This document shows positions 32,688-41,349 of a DNA stretch of 41,651 nucleotides, one piece after another (the first letter of the stretch is position 1; every line of letters begins with the position of its first letter). The position numbers and the translations under genes are program-made. The stretch is taken from contig JAGDBO010000020.1 in NCBI GenBank assembly GCA_017959005.1, forward strand, positions 1 through 41,651, read 5' to 3'. Below the pieces are notes generated by a model, which saw only the letters and a program-made list of their open reading frames with translations, did no database searches and was not told where the DNA came from. The DNA is from Bacteroidales bacterium (GTDB taxonomy: Bacteria; Bacteroidota; Bacteroidia; Bacteroidales; UBA932).

Positions 32688-34793
32688 ATGAAAAAGATAT
32701 TGTTGCTATTGGCGGTGTTCTTAGTGGGAATGGTTTCCTATGGGCAGAAGGTTGATATTGAGCAACCTAAGACAGAGACGGGGGTTAGGTTTGCAGTGGT
32801 GATAGACAGTAAGACCTTTCAAAAGTGTAAGAAAGAAGTATATAACTATCGGGATGCACTGGAAAAAGACGGGCTCTCCACTTACATCATAAGCGGCGAG
32901 TGGGAAAATCCGGATCAGGTTAAAGAGGAGATAAAGAGGGTTTATGCAGAGAATCCGAAAAACTTTGAGGGGATTGTGCTTGTTGGGGATATTCCGGTTG
33001 TGATGGTGCGTAACGCTCAGAATCTGACACGTTCTTTCAAGATGGATGAGAATAAGTTTGAGAAGGGGCGTTCTTCTGTTCCGTCTGACCGCTTTTATGA
33101 TGACTTGGGCCTTGAGTTTGAGTTCCTTACAAAGTCCTCCAATATTAAAGATGCCGGCGGAAGAGAACTCTTTTTCTACAATCTTTCAGCCGGCAGTAAG
33201 CAATATTTGAGTCCTGATTTTTACAGCGGAAGAATTCTTTTTCCAAACGGTTTCAAAGGGGATAAATACAAGGAGATCGGTAAATTTTTGGATAGGGCGG
33301 CGGCAGCTCATCTTGCTCCCCCGCAGATGAAAAACATGTTGCTTAGCAGAGGCGCTCTCTCAGAGAATGAAGATTTCTATGCAAGGATTGGAGGCATAGA
33401 GATGATTAAGGATCAGGTGCCGTTCCTTGCTCGTCCAAATGCAATTCAAGTAATTGATTTCAATAAAGATACACCATCTCAAAAAGATCGTTTGATGGAG
33501 GCGTTGAAGCAGCCTCAAAACACGGTTTTCTACTATAGGGGGCACGGCAACTACGCTGTTATGGCTCCGGGGTTTTCAGCAGCTCACGGCTCAACTGCAG
33601 AGATTAAGGCGGCAGAGATGTTAAAGAATCCAACTCAGGCATACTACGTTATGCTTAACTCTTGCTTCAACGGGTCTATCTTCAAAAGTCAGGATATGGC
33701 TCCGTCATTCCTCTTTTCTCCGGGGAATGTTCTTGCTGTTCAGTCGGTTGGAATTAATTCTCATCAGGATGAGTGGGAGTTCAGATATGCGGGTATAATT
33801 TACGGAGGCGCTAGAGTGGGTGAGTGTCACAGACTTGCGCCGCTCTTGGAGCGCAATCTTTTTGGAGATCCTACATTCCATTTCAAGAGCGTTTACAATT
33901 ACGACCTCAAAGATTTTACCGTGAAAAATACTGGGAATGAGGAATTTTGGAGGTATGCTATGGAGAAGGGACTTCCTCTCGGAGTGGAAGGAGACAGAAA
34001 CAATTCTATCACTTGCGTTGCCGTAAACCGTCTATGCAGAATGGATAAACTCTCATCCTCTGACCTTGCAAAATTATGGGGTAAAAGGCTGTCACCAAGC
34101 GTGTTGCTGGAGTGTGTGCTGCAGACTTATGACCTTTATGGGAAGGGTTGTGATACAACTGTTGCCAATGATTTGCTTGAAATCTTGAACGAAGGAATAC
34201 TATCTCAGTATGAGTTTGTGGTTAGGCATTCAGGCATGGCTGCTAAACAGTTCGCAGACCCACGCCTGGAGGATGCTCTGATAAATTCCATCAAATACAA
34301 CTTAAAGAGAACCAGAGCCATAAGATTTGTGGCTGAGGCCTTGAGCATGATTCCAGAGAATGAGATGCTGGCCTCTTTTGCAAATCACCCGCTTAGCAAA
34401 GATCCTACAGTTGCGAAATACATAGAGGATAACAAGAAAGTACTCTATAAGCAGAAACGCATTCAGCATCTGGTGATTACAGATAAGAATACAGGTTCGG
34501 ACAGAAGAATACTTCATTCCTTAGGGGCAAAGAATAATCCTTTCCCGGATTATATACCTCTTTTTGTCTCGATGGTTGAAGATGAATCTCTCAACACAGA
34601 ACTCAGATTTGTTCAGGCGGATCTTTTGGGCTGGTATGAATATTCTTACAAGAAGAAGGATGTAGTTGATGCCATCAAAAGGATGCTGTCTAATCCTTCC
34701 TTTGATGCCACTATGCGTAACTCCCTTAACAATAAGGTTTCCCTAAGAGATGTTCTGACAAAAAGCCTCAACCGGCTGGAGAAAACTCAGTAG
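32688..34793 (+). CDS. Secreted clan CD (gingipain-like, C25-type) cysteine peptidase
   Basis: 701 residues with a signal peptide (about 1-20, VSYGQ). The catalytic region has YYRGHGNY (His286) and VMLNSCFNGSIF (Cys326), the His-Gly then Cys pair of clan CD peptidases such as gingipain and caspases, with IVLVGDIPVV and FGDPTFHF typical of C25. The C-terminal half (about 410-700) is helical, HEAT-like, with no recognisable type IX secretion sorting domain. Thus it is probably periplasmic rather than surface-released. Preceded by TAAATTTG at 32656-32663. The 3' end overlaps the convergent ctlX gene by 7 bases. Confidence 0.82.
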   Translation: MKKILLLLAVFLVGMVSYGQKVDIEQPKTETGVRFAVVIDSKTFQKCKKEVYNYRDALEKDGLSTYIISGEWENPDQVKEEIKRVYAENPKNFEGIVLVGDIPVVMVRNAQNLTRSFKMDENKFEKGRSSVPSDRFYDDLGLEFEFLTKSSNIKDAGGRELFFYNLSAGSKQYLSPDFYSGRILFPNGFKGDKYKEIGKFLDRAAAAHLAPPQMKNMLLSRGALSENEDFYARIGGIEMIKDQVPFLARPNAIQVIDFNKDTPSQKDRLMEALKQPQNTVFYYRGHGNYAVMAPGFSAAHGSTAEIKAAEMLKNPTQAYYVMLNSCFNGSIFKSQDMAPSFLFSPGNVLAVQSVGINSHQDEWEFRYAGIIYGGARVGECHRLAPLLERNLFGDPTFHFKSVYNYDLKDFTVKNTGNEEFWRYAMEKGLPLGVEGDRNNSITCVAVNRLCRMDKLSSSDLAKLWGKRLSPSVLLECVLQTYDLYGKGCDTTVANDLLEILNEGILSQYEFVVRHSGMAAKQFADPRLEDALINSIKYNLKRTRAIRFVAEALSMIPENEMLASFANHPLSKDPTVAKYIEDNKKVLYKQKRIQHLVITDKNTGSDRRILHSLGAKNNPFPDYIPLFVSMVEDESLNTELRFVQADLLGWYEYSYKKKDVVDAIKRMLSNPSFDATMRNSLNNKVSLRDVLTKSLNRLEKTQ

Positions 34794-35734
34794 AGTTCGG
34801 CTATCATGCAGCGGGCGGAGCCGCCGCCTGCGGTCTCTATGGAAGTGAGTTCTGGTGCTACAATCTTTACGTCCTCTTCCAGCAGGGCTATTTGCTCCGG
34901 GGTTAGTGAGCGTTTTGCGGTGGCGCTCATTATGAGCAGTTTGCGGCCGGCTGGGTTTGCCGGAGCGGCAGCGTGGAGTTCAAGCATGTTGCCGGCAAAC
35001 TGGTGCATCTGATCAAAGGTGATTTCTACAATCTCTTTGTCATTTTCTTCCAGCAGTTCTATGAGGCGCTCTCTTTCATTGATGTCTGTAACGGAGTCCA
35101 AACAAACTACGGCAAAGCGGGTGCCTACGTGCATCATTACGTTGGTGTGATAGATTGGCGTACCGTTCTCATCCTCAGCGTTAAAGAGGAAGTAGTCATA
35201 GTCTGTCTTGGAGGCCCACTTCTCTAGAACCTCCTCGTTGGTTCTTGGAGACTCGCACGCAAAAGCAATCTTGTGTTCTCTGTCTAAAATCAGGGAGCCG
35301 GTTCCCTCTAAGAACTTCTCCTCTTTCTCATTTCCGGTGAGATCTATGATCTTTTGGAAGTTCATTTTGCCCAAAACCTTGAGGAGTTTGGTGCGTTCTT
35401 TTCTGCGATTTGGGGCAAACATAGGGTAGAGTACGAGCGTACGTTCATCCTCTTTTGTGAGCGGATTTTTCTCAATGTGGGTTGAGAAGCAGTTGTTTGG
35501 GAAGATGGAATCCGGAGTGAAAGGTTCTTCTGTATCTTGAAGAACCTCAACCTCCACTCCGTTATCTCTTAAAAGTTTAACGTAGTTGTCAAACTCTGTA
35601 ACAGCCTGCTGCTGAATTTTCTGCGCTTCACTATCACTCTCCGTCTTAACTTGGAAGGCGTTGTTTGAAGCGGTCTCTTCATTAAAGGCAAAGCGAACGG
35701 GCCTTACCATCAGAACTTTACTTGTGGTCTGCAT
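34787..35734 (-). CDS. ctlX: Citrulline hydrolase CtlX-type guanidine-modifying enzyme
   Basis: 315 residues. A pentein-fold protein of the arginine deiminase/amidinotransferase superfamily: FTPDSIFPNNCFSTH (substrate Asp/Asn), FLEGTGSLILDRE, YHTNVMMHVGTRFAVV (catalytic His) and C-terminal GGGSARCMIAELY (catalytic Cys309). Bacteroidota members are annotated as citrulline utilisation hydrolases, releasing ornithine. The gene overlaps the stop of rocD by 1 base, and RocD consumes ornithine, which supports the assignment. Arginine deiminase activity is the alternative. Confidence 0.8.
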   Translation of the reverse strand: MQTTSKVLMVRPVRFAFNEETASNNAFQVKTESDSEAQKIQQQAVTEFDNYVKLLRDNGVEVEVLQDTEEPFTPDSIFPNNCFSTHIEKNPLTKEDERTLVLYPMFAPNRRKERTKLLKVLGKMNFQKIIDLTGNEKEEKFLEGTGSLILDREHKIAFACESPRTNEEVLEKWASKTDYDYFLFNAEDENGTPIYHTNVMMHVGTRFAVVCLDSVTDINERERLIELLEENDKEIVEITFDQMHQFAGNMLELHAAAPANPAGRKLLIMSATAKRSLTPEQIALLEEDVKIVAPELTSIETAGGGSARCMIAELY

Positions 35735-37026
35735 TACTCCTCCATCTCCTTAATGGACTTGGCAATAATGGCAATGGCCTTACGGAGCTCAGCCTCAGTG
35801 ATTACAAGCGGCGGAGCAAATCTTATGATGGTCTTGTGAGTTGGCTTTGCAAGCAATCCGTTCTCCATCATCTTAATGCAGAGATCCCAGGCGGTCTTGC
35901 CGTTCTTCATAGGTTTGGTGAGGACGGCATTCAGAAGTCCTCTTCCTCTAACGCCCACAATCATAGGTGATTTAATCTTTGCTATCTCCTCTCTGAAGAT
36001 CTTTCCAAGCTTCTCTGCCTTCTGAGTAAGTTTCTCATCCTTTACAACCTTGAGGGCGGCAACGGCAACCCTTGCTGCCAGAGGGAAGCCTCCGAATGTT
36101 GAGCCGTGCTCTCCCGGTTTGATGTTGAGCATAATCTCATCATCTGCAAGGCAGGCGGAAACAGGGAGCACTCCTCCGCCGAGGGCTTTACCCAGAACTA
36201 CAATATCCGGGCGAATGCCGTCATGCATTGAGCAGAGCATCTTTCCGGTGCGGGCAATACCTGTCTGAACCTCGTCTGCAATGAGCAGAACGTTGTGTTT
36301 GTGGCAAAGGTCATAGCACTTCTTAAGGTATCCGTCATCCGGTACGTAGATGCCGGCCTCTCCCTGGATTGGCTCAACCAAAAAGGCGCAAACCTCTTTG
36401 CCGTGCTTCTCCAAAGCCTTCTCAAGGGCCTTTACGTTATTATAAGGTATGCGGATAAAGCCAGGGGTGAGCGGGCCGTAGTTCTCATAAGAGCTTGGGT
36501 CGTTACTCATCGTGATAACAGTGACAGTTCTTCCGTGGAAGTTTCCGTTGCAGCAGATGATCTTTATCTTCTTGTTAGGTATGCCCTTCTTTACAGCGCC
36601 CCAGCGTCTTGCCAGTTCGAGGGCGGTCTCAACGCCCTCCGCACCGGTATTCATCGGGAGTACGCGGTCATATCCAAAATAATCGTGAATATACTTTTCA
36701 AACTCGCAGAGTGCATCGTTGTAAAAAGCACGGGAGGTAAGGGAGAGCCTGTCTGCCTGCTCCTTGAGGGCCTTCACAATCTTTGGGTGGTTGTGTCCCT
36801 GGTTTACGGCAGAATAGGAGGAGAGGAAGTCAAAGTACTTCTTGCCCTCCACGTCCCAAACGTAGATGCCCTTACTCTTTGTAAGCACTACCGGAAGCGG
36901 GTGGTAGTTCTTTGCTCCGTACTTGGACTCCATGTCCATATACTTTTTGCTGAGGGCTCCCTTAGTGGGTTTTGCAGCCTTCTTTGCAGCACTCTTTGGT
37001 GCGGTTTTCTTGCTCTTTGTAGCCAT
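35734..37026 (-). CDS. rocD: Ornithine aminotransferase with Lys/Ala-rich N-terminal extension
   Basis: 430 residues. Class III PLP aminotransferase with [47 protein letters not shown], and the PLP Lys in [16 protein letters not shown]. It converts ornithine and 2-oxoglutarate to glutamate semialdehyde and glutamate. Residues 2-26 are a basic stretch ([20 protein letters not shown]) before the normal start [12 protein letters not shown]; this resembles the histone-like tail on HemD. Upstream, the minus strand carries TAGTTTTG (37077-37070), a plausible -7 box. ctlX follows directly. Confidence 0.93.
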   Translation of the reverse strand: MATKSKKTAPKSAAKKAAKPTKGALSKKYMDMESKYGAKNYHPLPVVLTKSKGIYVWDVEGKKYFDFLSSYSAVNQGHNHPKIVKALKEQADRLSLTSRAFYNDALCEFEKYIHDYFGYDRVLPMNTGAEGVETALELARRWGAVKKGIPNKKIKIICCNGNFHGRTVTVITMSNDPSSYENYGPLTPGFIRIPYNNVKALEKALEKHGKEVCAFLVEPIQGEAGIYVPDDGYLKKCYDLCHKHNVLLIADEVQTGIARTGKMLCSMHDGIRPDIVVLGKALGGGVLPVSACLADDEIMLNIKPGEHGSTFGGFPLAARVAVAALKVVKDEKLTQKAEKLGKIFREEIAKIKSPMIVGVRGRGLLNAVLTKPMKNGKTAWDLCIKMMENGLLAKPTHKTIIRFAPPLVITEAELRKAIAIIAKSIKEMEE

Positions 37027-37069
37027 AATATTGTAGTTTTATCTCTATCTAACGTTGATTTTGCATCCC

Positions 37070-37115
37070 CAAAACTACTAAATTTTTGCAGAATAGAAAA
37101 GTATGATTATCTTTG
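37070..37115. promoter_or_regulatory. Divergent promoters of rocD and the rpsL operon
   Basis: Plus strand: TTTG 37085-37088 and TATCTTTG 37108-37115 with a 19-base spacer, a strong match driving rpsL-rpsG-fusA-rpsJ. Minus strand: TAGTTTTG (37077-37070) toward rocD, with no clear -33. The leader before rpsL is roughly 45 bases. Confidence 0.75.
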
Positions 37116-37168
37116 CAACCCGCTTTTAACGGCGGAAAATAACATAAAAGTAAGATTAACAGTATTTT

Positions 37169-37552
37169 ATGCCAACAATCCAACAATTGGTAAGGAACGG
37201 GCGCAAGAGAATTGTTACAAAGTCAAAGTCTCGCGCGCTTGATTCAAGCCCTCAGAAACGTGGAGTATGTGTACGTGTTTACACAACAACTCCTAAGAAG
37301 CCTAACTCAGCAATGAGAAAAGTTGCCCGTGTTAGACTGACAAACCAGAAAGAGGTGAATGCCTACATCCCAGGAGAGGGACACAACCTTCAGGAGCACA
37401 GTATTGTGCTTGTTAGAGGAGGTCGTGTTAAGGATCTTCCTGGAGTACGTTATCACATTCTTAGAGGCGCTTTGGATACTGCCGGAGTGGACGGACGTAA
37501 ACAGGGCCGTTCATTGTATGGAGCAAAGAGACCAAAGCAACCTAAGAAGTAA
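37169..37552 (+). CDS. rpsL: Ribosomal protein S12
   Basis: 127 residues: [14 protein letters not shown] start and [19 protein letters not shown] core, with Lys at the position that confers streptomycin sensitivity and [10 protein letters not shown] near the second accuracy site. S12 shapes the decoding centre. First gene of the operon. Confidence 0.98.
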   Translation: MPTIQQLVRNGRKRIVTKSKSRALDSSPQKRGVCVRVYTTTPKKPNSAMRKVARVRLTNQKEVNAYIPGEGHNLQEHSIVLVRGGRVKDLPGVRYHILRGALDTAGVDGRKQGRSLYGAKRPKQPKK

Positions 37553-37578
37553 GTCATTAATTTAAAACATTTCCAACA

Positions 37579-38055
37579 ATGAGAAAAGCAAAGCCTAAAA
37601 AGAGGATTCTACTTCCAGATCCTAAGTATCACGATGTTATGGTAACAAGATTCGTGAATAACCTTATGTTGCAGGGGAAGAAGAGTATCGCTTACGCTAT
37701 TTTTTATGATTCAATCGACATGATTGGCGAGAAGATGAAAGATTCTGGCAAGGCTCCTATGGAAATTTGGAAAAAAGCACTTGAGAATGTAACCCCGCAG
37801 ATTGAGGTTAAGAGCCGCAGAGTGGGTGGTGCTAACTTCCAGGTTCCGACGGAAGTGCGTCCGGAGAGAAAAATCTCGCTGAGTATGAAGAACATGATTC
37901 TTTACGCTCGTAAAAGACCGGGCAAATCGATGGCTGAAAAGTTAGCGGCGGAGATCATGGCAGCATATAATAACGAAGGTGGTGCCTTCAAGAGAAAAGA
38001 GGATATGCACAAGATGGCAGAGGCCAACAAGGCATTCGCTCATTTCCGTTTTTAG
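37579..38055 (+). CDS. rpsG: Ribosomal protein S7
   Basis: 158 residues: [19 protein letters not shown] start and [41 protein letters not shown]-type ending of S7, which nucleates the 30S head on 16S rRNA. 26 bases after rpsL, 20 before fusA. Confidence 0.98.
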   Translation: MRKAKPKKRILLPDPKYHDVMVTRFVNNLMLQGKKSIAYAIFYDSIDMIGEKMKDSGKAPMEIWKKALENVTPQIEVKSRRVGGANFQVPTEVRPERKISLSMKNMILYARKRPGKSMAEKLAAEIMAAYNNEGGAFKRKEDMHKMAEANKAFAHFRF

Positions 38056-38075
38056 TATTTAAGGAGCAAGCGTAA

Positions 38076-40190
38076 ATGGCTAGAGATCTTAAATATACTA
38101 GAAACATCGGTATCATGGCTCACATTGATGCCGGCAAAACAACCACATCTGAAAGAATCCTTTACTACACTGGTAAGACTCACAAGATTGGTGAGGTTCA
38201 CGATGGTGCAGCTACAATGGACTGGATGGTGGAGGAGCAGGAGAGAGGTATAACTATCACTTCTGCAGCCACTACCGCATTTTGGCACTACAACAGTGAC
38301 AGTTACCAGATCAACTTGATTGATACCCCAGGTCACGTAGACTTTACCGTTGAGGTGGAGCGTTCACTGCGTGTACTTGATGGTACAGTAGCAACATTCT
38401 GCGCTGTAGGACGTGTTCAGCCACAGAGCGAAACCGTTTGGAGACAGGCAGATAAGTACAATGTCCCTAAGATCGCTTACGTGAATAAGATGGATCGTGT
38501 TGGTGCAGATTTCATGGCGGTTGTAGATGACATTAAGAACAAGCTCGGAGCTCATGCAGTTCCTATCTGTATTCCTATAGGTGCTGAGGATAAATTCCTT
38601 GGAATAGTAGACCTCATTGATATGAAGGCTCTTTACTATGATGCAGACAACAAGGAGCTTGTGAATTTTGAAGTCAAGGATGTTCCGGCAGAGCTTGCAG
38701 ATGAGGCAGCTACCTGGAGAAACAATCTCCTGGAGACAGCGGCTGAGTTTGATGAGGCTCTGATGCAGAAGTACTTTGACGATCCGGACACTATCACCAA
38801 AGAGGAGATAATTGCTGCAATCAGAAAGGGAACCATTGAGATGCAGATTGTTCCAATTTGCTGTGGTTCATCCTTTAAGAACAAGGGCGTGCAGTTCCTT
38901 TTGGATGCAATAGTTAGATATTTGCCAAGTCCTCTGGATAAGGGTAACGTAGTTGGTACCAACCCTAAGGACGGTTCTGAGGTTGAGAGAAAACCTTCAG
39001 CATCAGAGCCTTTCTGCGGTCTGGTATTCAAGATTGCTACAGACCCGTTCGTAGGAAGATTGGCATATATGAGAGCATACTCCGGAAAACTTGATTCCGG
39101 TTCTTATGTGCTCAACACCAGAAGCGGTAAGAAAGAGAGAGTTGCAAGACTCTATCAGATGCACTCCAACAAACAGAACCCTATTGAGTTCGTTGAGGCT
39201 GGAGACATCTGTGCGGTTGTAGGCTTTAAGGATCTCCGTACAGGAGATACCGTATGTGCTGAGAACCATCCGATTGTTCTGGAGTCTATGGTATTCCCTA
39301 CACCGGTTATCGGACTGGCTGTAGAGCCTAAGACTCAGGGAGATCTGGACAAACTGGGTATTGCACTCAGCAAACTTGCAGAGGAGGATCCTACCTTTAC
39401 CGTTAAGGCTGATACTGAAACAGGTCAGACCGTCATCAGCGGAATGGGTGAGCTTCACCTTGAGATTCTGGTAGATCGTCTTAAGAGAGAGTTTGGAGTA
39501 GAGATTAACCAGGGTGCACCTCAGGTTAACTACAAAGAGGCTCTCTGCCAGACGGTTCAGCACAGAGAGGTATTCAAGAAGCAGACCGGAGGCCGCGGTA
39601 AGTTTGCGGATATCATCGTTGAGCTCGGCCCTGCAGATGAGGGAGTTACAGGACTCCAGTTTGTAGACGAGGTTAAAGGTGGTAACGTTCCTAGAGAGTT
39701 CATTCCTGCAGTTGAGAAGGGATTCAAGGCTGCAATGGCAAACGGTGTTTTGGCAGGTTACGAGGTTACATCTATGAAGGTTGTTCTTAAGGATGGCTCA
39801 TTCCACCCTGTAGATTCAGACCAGCTTTCATTTGAAATCTGTGCCCGCCAGGCATTCCGCAAAGCAGCTCGTAAGGCAGCTCCTGTGATTATGGAACCTA
39901 TTATGGCTCTGGAGGTTGTAACACCTGAGGAGAGTATGGGTGATGTAATCGGAGACCTCAACAAGAGACGCGGACAGATAACCAATATGGACTCAAGAGG
40001 CGGTGCCAGAATTATTAAGGCAAAAGTTCCGCTTTCAGAACAGTTTGGTTATGTGACAGTTCTGAGAACACTCTCTTCCGGACGTGCAACAAGTACAATG
40101 GAATTCTCTCACTATGCAGAGCTTCCTGCTAACCTTGCAAAAGAGGTTATTGAGAAGGCAGGTGTGCATCTTGCAGATGATGATGAATAA
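38076..40190 (+). CDS. fusA: Elongation factor G
   Basis: 704 residues. G1 [15 protein letters not shown] (about 16-30), G3 DTPGHVDF, G4 NKMD, then domains II-V; domain IV and the C-terminal [23 protein letters not shown] are present. Catalyses translocation by the ribosome. A clear AAGGAG at 38061-38066 precedes the ATG by 9 bases, unusual for Bacteroidota, where ribosome-binding sites are mostly weak. No truncation or missing motif. Confidence 0.98.
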   Translation: MARDLKYTRNIGIMAHIDAGKTTTSERILYYTGKTHKIGEVHDGAATMDWMVEEQERGITITSAATTAFWHYNSDSYQINLIDTPGHVDFTVEVERSLRVLDGTVATFCAVGRVQPQSETVWRQADKYNVPKIAYVNKMDRVGADFMAVVDDIKNKLGAHAVPICIPIGAEDKFLGIVDLIDMKALYYDADNKELVNFEVKDVPAELADEAATWRNNLLETAAEFDEALMQKYFDDPDTITKEEIIAAIRKGTIEMQIVPICCGSSFKNKGVQFLLDAIVRYLPSPLDKGNVVGTNPKDGSEVERKPSASEPFCGLVFKIATDPFVGRLAYMRAYSGKLDSGSYVLNTRSGKKERVARLYQMHSNKQNPIEFVEAGDICAVVGFKDLRTGDTVCAENHPIVLESMVFPTPVIGLAVEPKTQGDLDKLGIALSKLAEEDPTFTVKADTETGQTVISGMGELHLEILVDRLKREFGVEINQGAPQVNYKEALCQTVQHREVFKKQTGGRGKFADIIVELGPADEGVTGLQFVDEVKGGNVPREFIPAVEKGFKAAMANGVLAGYEVTSMKVVLKDGSFHPVDSDQLSFEICARQAFRKAARKAAPVIMEPIMALEVVTPEESMGDVIGDLNKRRGQITNMDSRGGARIIKAKVPLSEQFGYVTVLRTLSSGRATSTMEFSHYAELPANLAKEVIEKAGVHLADDDE

Positions 40191-40227
40191 ACCGGATTTA
40201 AAAGAAGAAATTTAAAAAATTATAAAA

Positions 40228-40533
40228 ATGAGCCAAAAGATTAGAATTAAACTGAAGTCTTATGATCACGCACTGGTTGACAAATCAGCTGCTAAGATTG
40301 TTGAGACTGTAAAGGCTACAGGTGCTATCGTCAGCGGTCCTATTCCACTTCCGACCAGCAAGAAGATATTCACCGTAAACCGCTCTACCTTCGTTAATAA
40401 GAAGGCTCGCGAGCAGTTTGAGCTCAATTCTTTCTGCCGTCTTCTGGATATCTACTCCTCTTCATCAAAGACTGTTGACGCTCTGATGAAGCTCGAGCTT
40501 CCTAGCGGTGTTGAGGTTGAGATTAAAGTTTGA
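40228..40533 (+). CDS. rpsJ: Ribosomal protein S10
   Basis: 101 residues: [19 protein letters not shown] and [26 protein letters not shown] are S10 signatures. It ends with a double stop (TGA TAG). In the usual Bacteroidota order rplC follows; here it does not. Confidence 0.98.
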   Translation: MSQKIRIKLKSYDHALVDKSAAKIVETVKATGAIVSGPIPLPTSKKIFTVNRSTFVNKKAREQFELNSFCRLLDIYSSSSKTVDALMKLELPSGVEVEIKV

Positions 40534-40557
40534 TAGTACAAAAAAGTATTATCTTTG
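40529..40557 (+). promoter_or_regulatory. Promoter of the CAT tRNA, overlapping the rpsJ stop
   Basis: TTTG 40529-40532 (covering the rpsJ stop region) and TATCTTTG 40550-40557, 17 bases apart. Transcription should start near 40563, ahead of an 8-bp hairpin (40566-40573 with 40583-40590) in the tRNA leader. Confidence 0.65.
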
Positions 40558-40596
40558 CACGAGTTAGCGGCCACCTAACCAATGGCCGCTGGATTG

Positions 40597-40670
40597 GGGC
40601 TCATAGCTCAGTTGGTTAGAGCACCTGACTCATAATCAGGGGGTCCCAGGATCATGCCCTGGTGGGCCCA
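40597..40670 (+). tRNA. tRNA with CAT anticodon (elongator Met or Ile2)
   Basis: 74 bases, no encoded CCA beyond CA after the discriminator. Acceptor GGGCTCA (40597-40603) pairs with TGGGCCC (40663-40669), with one G-U. D arm from 40606; anticodon stem CCTGA/TCAGG (40624-40628, 40636-40640), loop CTCATAA, anticodon CAT at 40631-40633. T stem CCAGG/CCTGG. The T-loop is ATCATGC, not the near-universal TTCRANN: positions 54 and 58 read A and T instead of T and A. The lack of three G-C pairs in the anticodon stem rules out the initiator. Met and lysidine-modified Ile cannot be told apart by eye. Confidence 0.9.
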
Positions 40671-40674
40671 CAAC

Positions 40675-40719
40675 AAGGGATTGTCAAAGCAGATTAACAC
40701 CTGTCAGACAATCCCTTTT
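40675..40719 (+). terminator. Intrinsic terminator after the tRNA
   Basis: Perfect 11-bp stem, AAGGGATTGTC (40675-40685) with GACAATCCCTT (40707-40717), 21-base loop, followed by TT. Just 4 bases past the tRNA 3' end. From 40720 to 40917 I see no gene, only GTGTCGCC near 40851 and the promoter at 40864-40894. Confidence 0.75.
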
Positions 40720-40863
40720 CCATTAAGAAATCCCCATTCCAGACTCATAGGACAGGGATTTTCTATCAAATCAGGTCATCATCTCCCACTCTTTCCACCC
40801 ACCCCAAAACTCCTGAAAAATGTGGGATTTTTTCCAAATCCGTCGCCTATGTGTCGCCAAAAT

Positions 40864-40894
40864 TTTGCCCTTTTAAAACAAAACAGTATCTTTG
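40864..40894 (+). promoter_or_regulatory. Promoter of the small accessory ORFs
   Basis: TTTG 40864-40867 and TATCTTTG 40887-40894, 19-base spacer. The next ATG is at 40918. Confidence 0.6.
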
Positions 40895-40917
40895 ATAGAA
40901 ACTAATGTGCTATAAAA

Positions 40918-41094
40918 ATGGGGAAGGGGAAACATCCATATGAGCTTTATGAGAATTCTTCAAATTGGAAGATAATAAAAGAAGCCTTGGAAGAGTTGGT
41001 TTTAAACAATGATGTTGAACTAATGACACCCAAAGAATATGTTATTGGGTATTTGTGCAAGGCTTTAAAGGAAAAACACCCTAACGAGAATTAG
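40918..41094 (+). CDS. Small protein of unknown function
   Basis: 58 residues from ATG 40918. Pattern HPYELYENSSNWKIIKEALE and NNDVELMTPKEYVIGYLCKAL recalls a widespread family of about 60-70 residue proteins seen in many phyla, whose function I do not know. Soluble, mostly helical, no membrane segment. First of three small ORFs downstream of the tRNA. Confidence 0.7.
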   Translation: MGKGKHPYELYENSSNWKIIKEALEELVLNNDVELMTPKEYVIGYLCKALKEKHPNEN

Positions 41095-41106
41095 AACGGG
41101 ACATTT

Positions 41107-41265
41107 ATGATTATCCTTCAAAGGGAAGAGGTTTTTGGTGCAATGGGACAGTATATCCTGATTCCAGCGTTTGTGATATTGGGATTGTTCTGCGTTATCA
41201 AGATCATTCTCATAATAAGGGATATCTATCGGGAGAAGAAGGAGAAGAGAGAGAGAGAGGGGTGA
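41107..41265 (+). CDS. Small single-pass membrane protein
   Basis: 52 residues from ATG 41107, 12 bases after the previous stop. One hydrophobic segment (about 16-38, YILIPAFVILGLFCVIKIIL) followed by a highly charged tail (REKKEKREREG). Function unknown; possibly in an operon with the preceding small gene. Confidence 0.5.
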   Translation: MIILQREEVFGAMGQYILIPAFVILGLFCVIKIILIIRDIYREKKEKREREG

Positions 41266-41349
41266 AGATCCGAGATGGAGGAGATGGGGATAGGTTTTCT
41301 CTGTTCTGGATTAAACTAATGTGCTGTTAAAAATGTGGATGGGAGTATT

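Larger units (their letters stand above)
40899..41325 (+). repeat. Duplicated 13-base leader motif
   Basis: AAACTAATGTGCT occurs at 40899-40911 and again at 41313-41325, each followed within a few bases by TAAAAATG and a G-rich tract. The first copy sits between promoter and ORF start, the second ahead of the membrane-protein ORF at 41350. It suggests a duplicated leader or regulatory element. Confidence 0.6.

Noticed and set aside
40654-40905. 83-codon plus-strand ORF downstream of the tRNA
   Set aside because: It begins inside the tRNA, crosses the terminator and promoter, and has Pro/Ser-rich non-coding composition.
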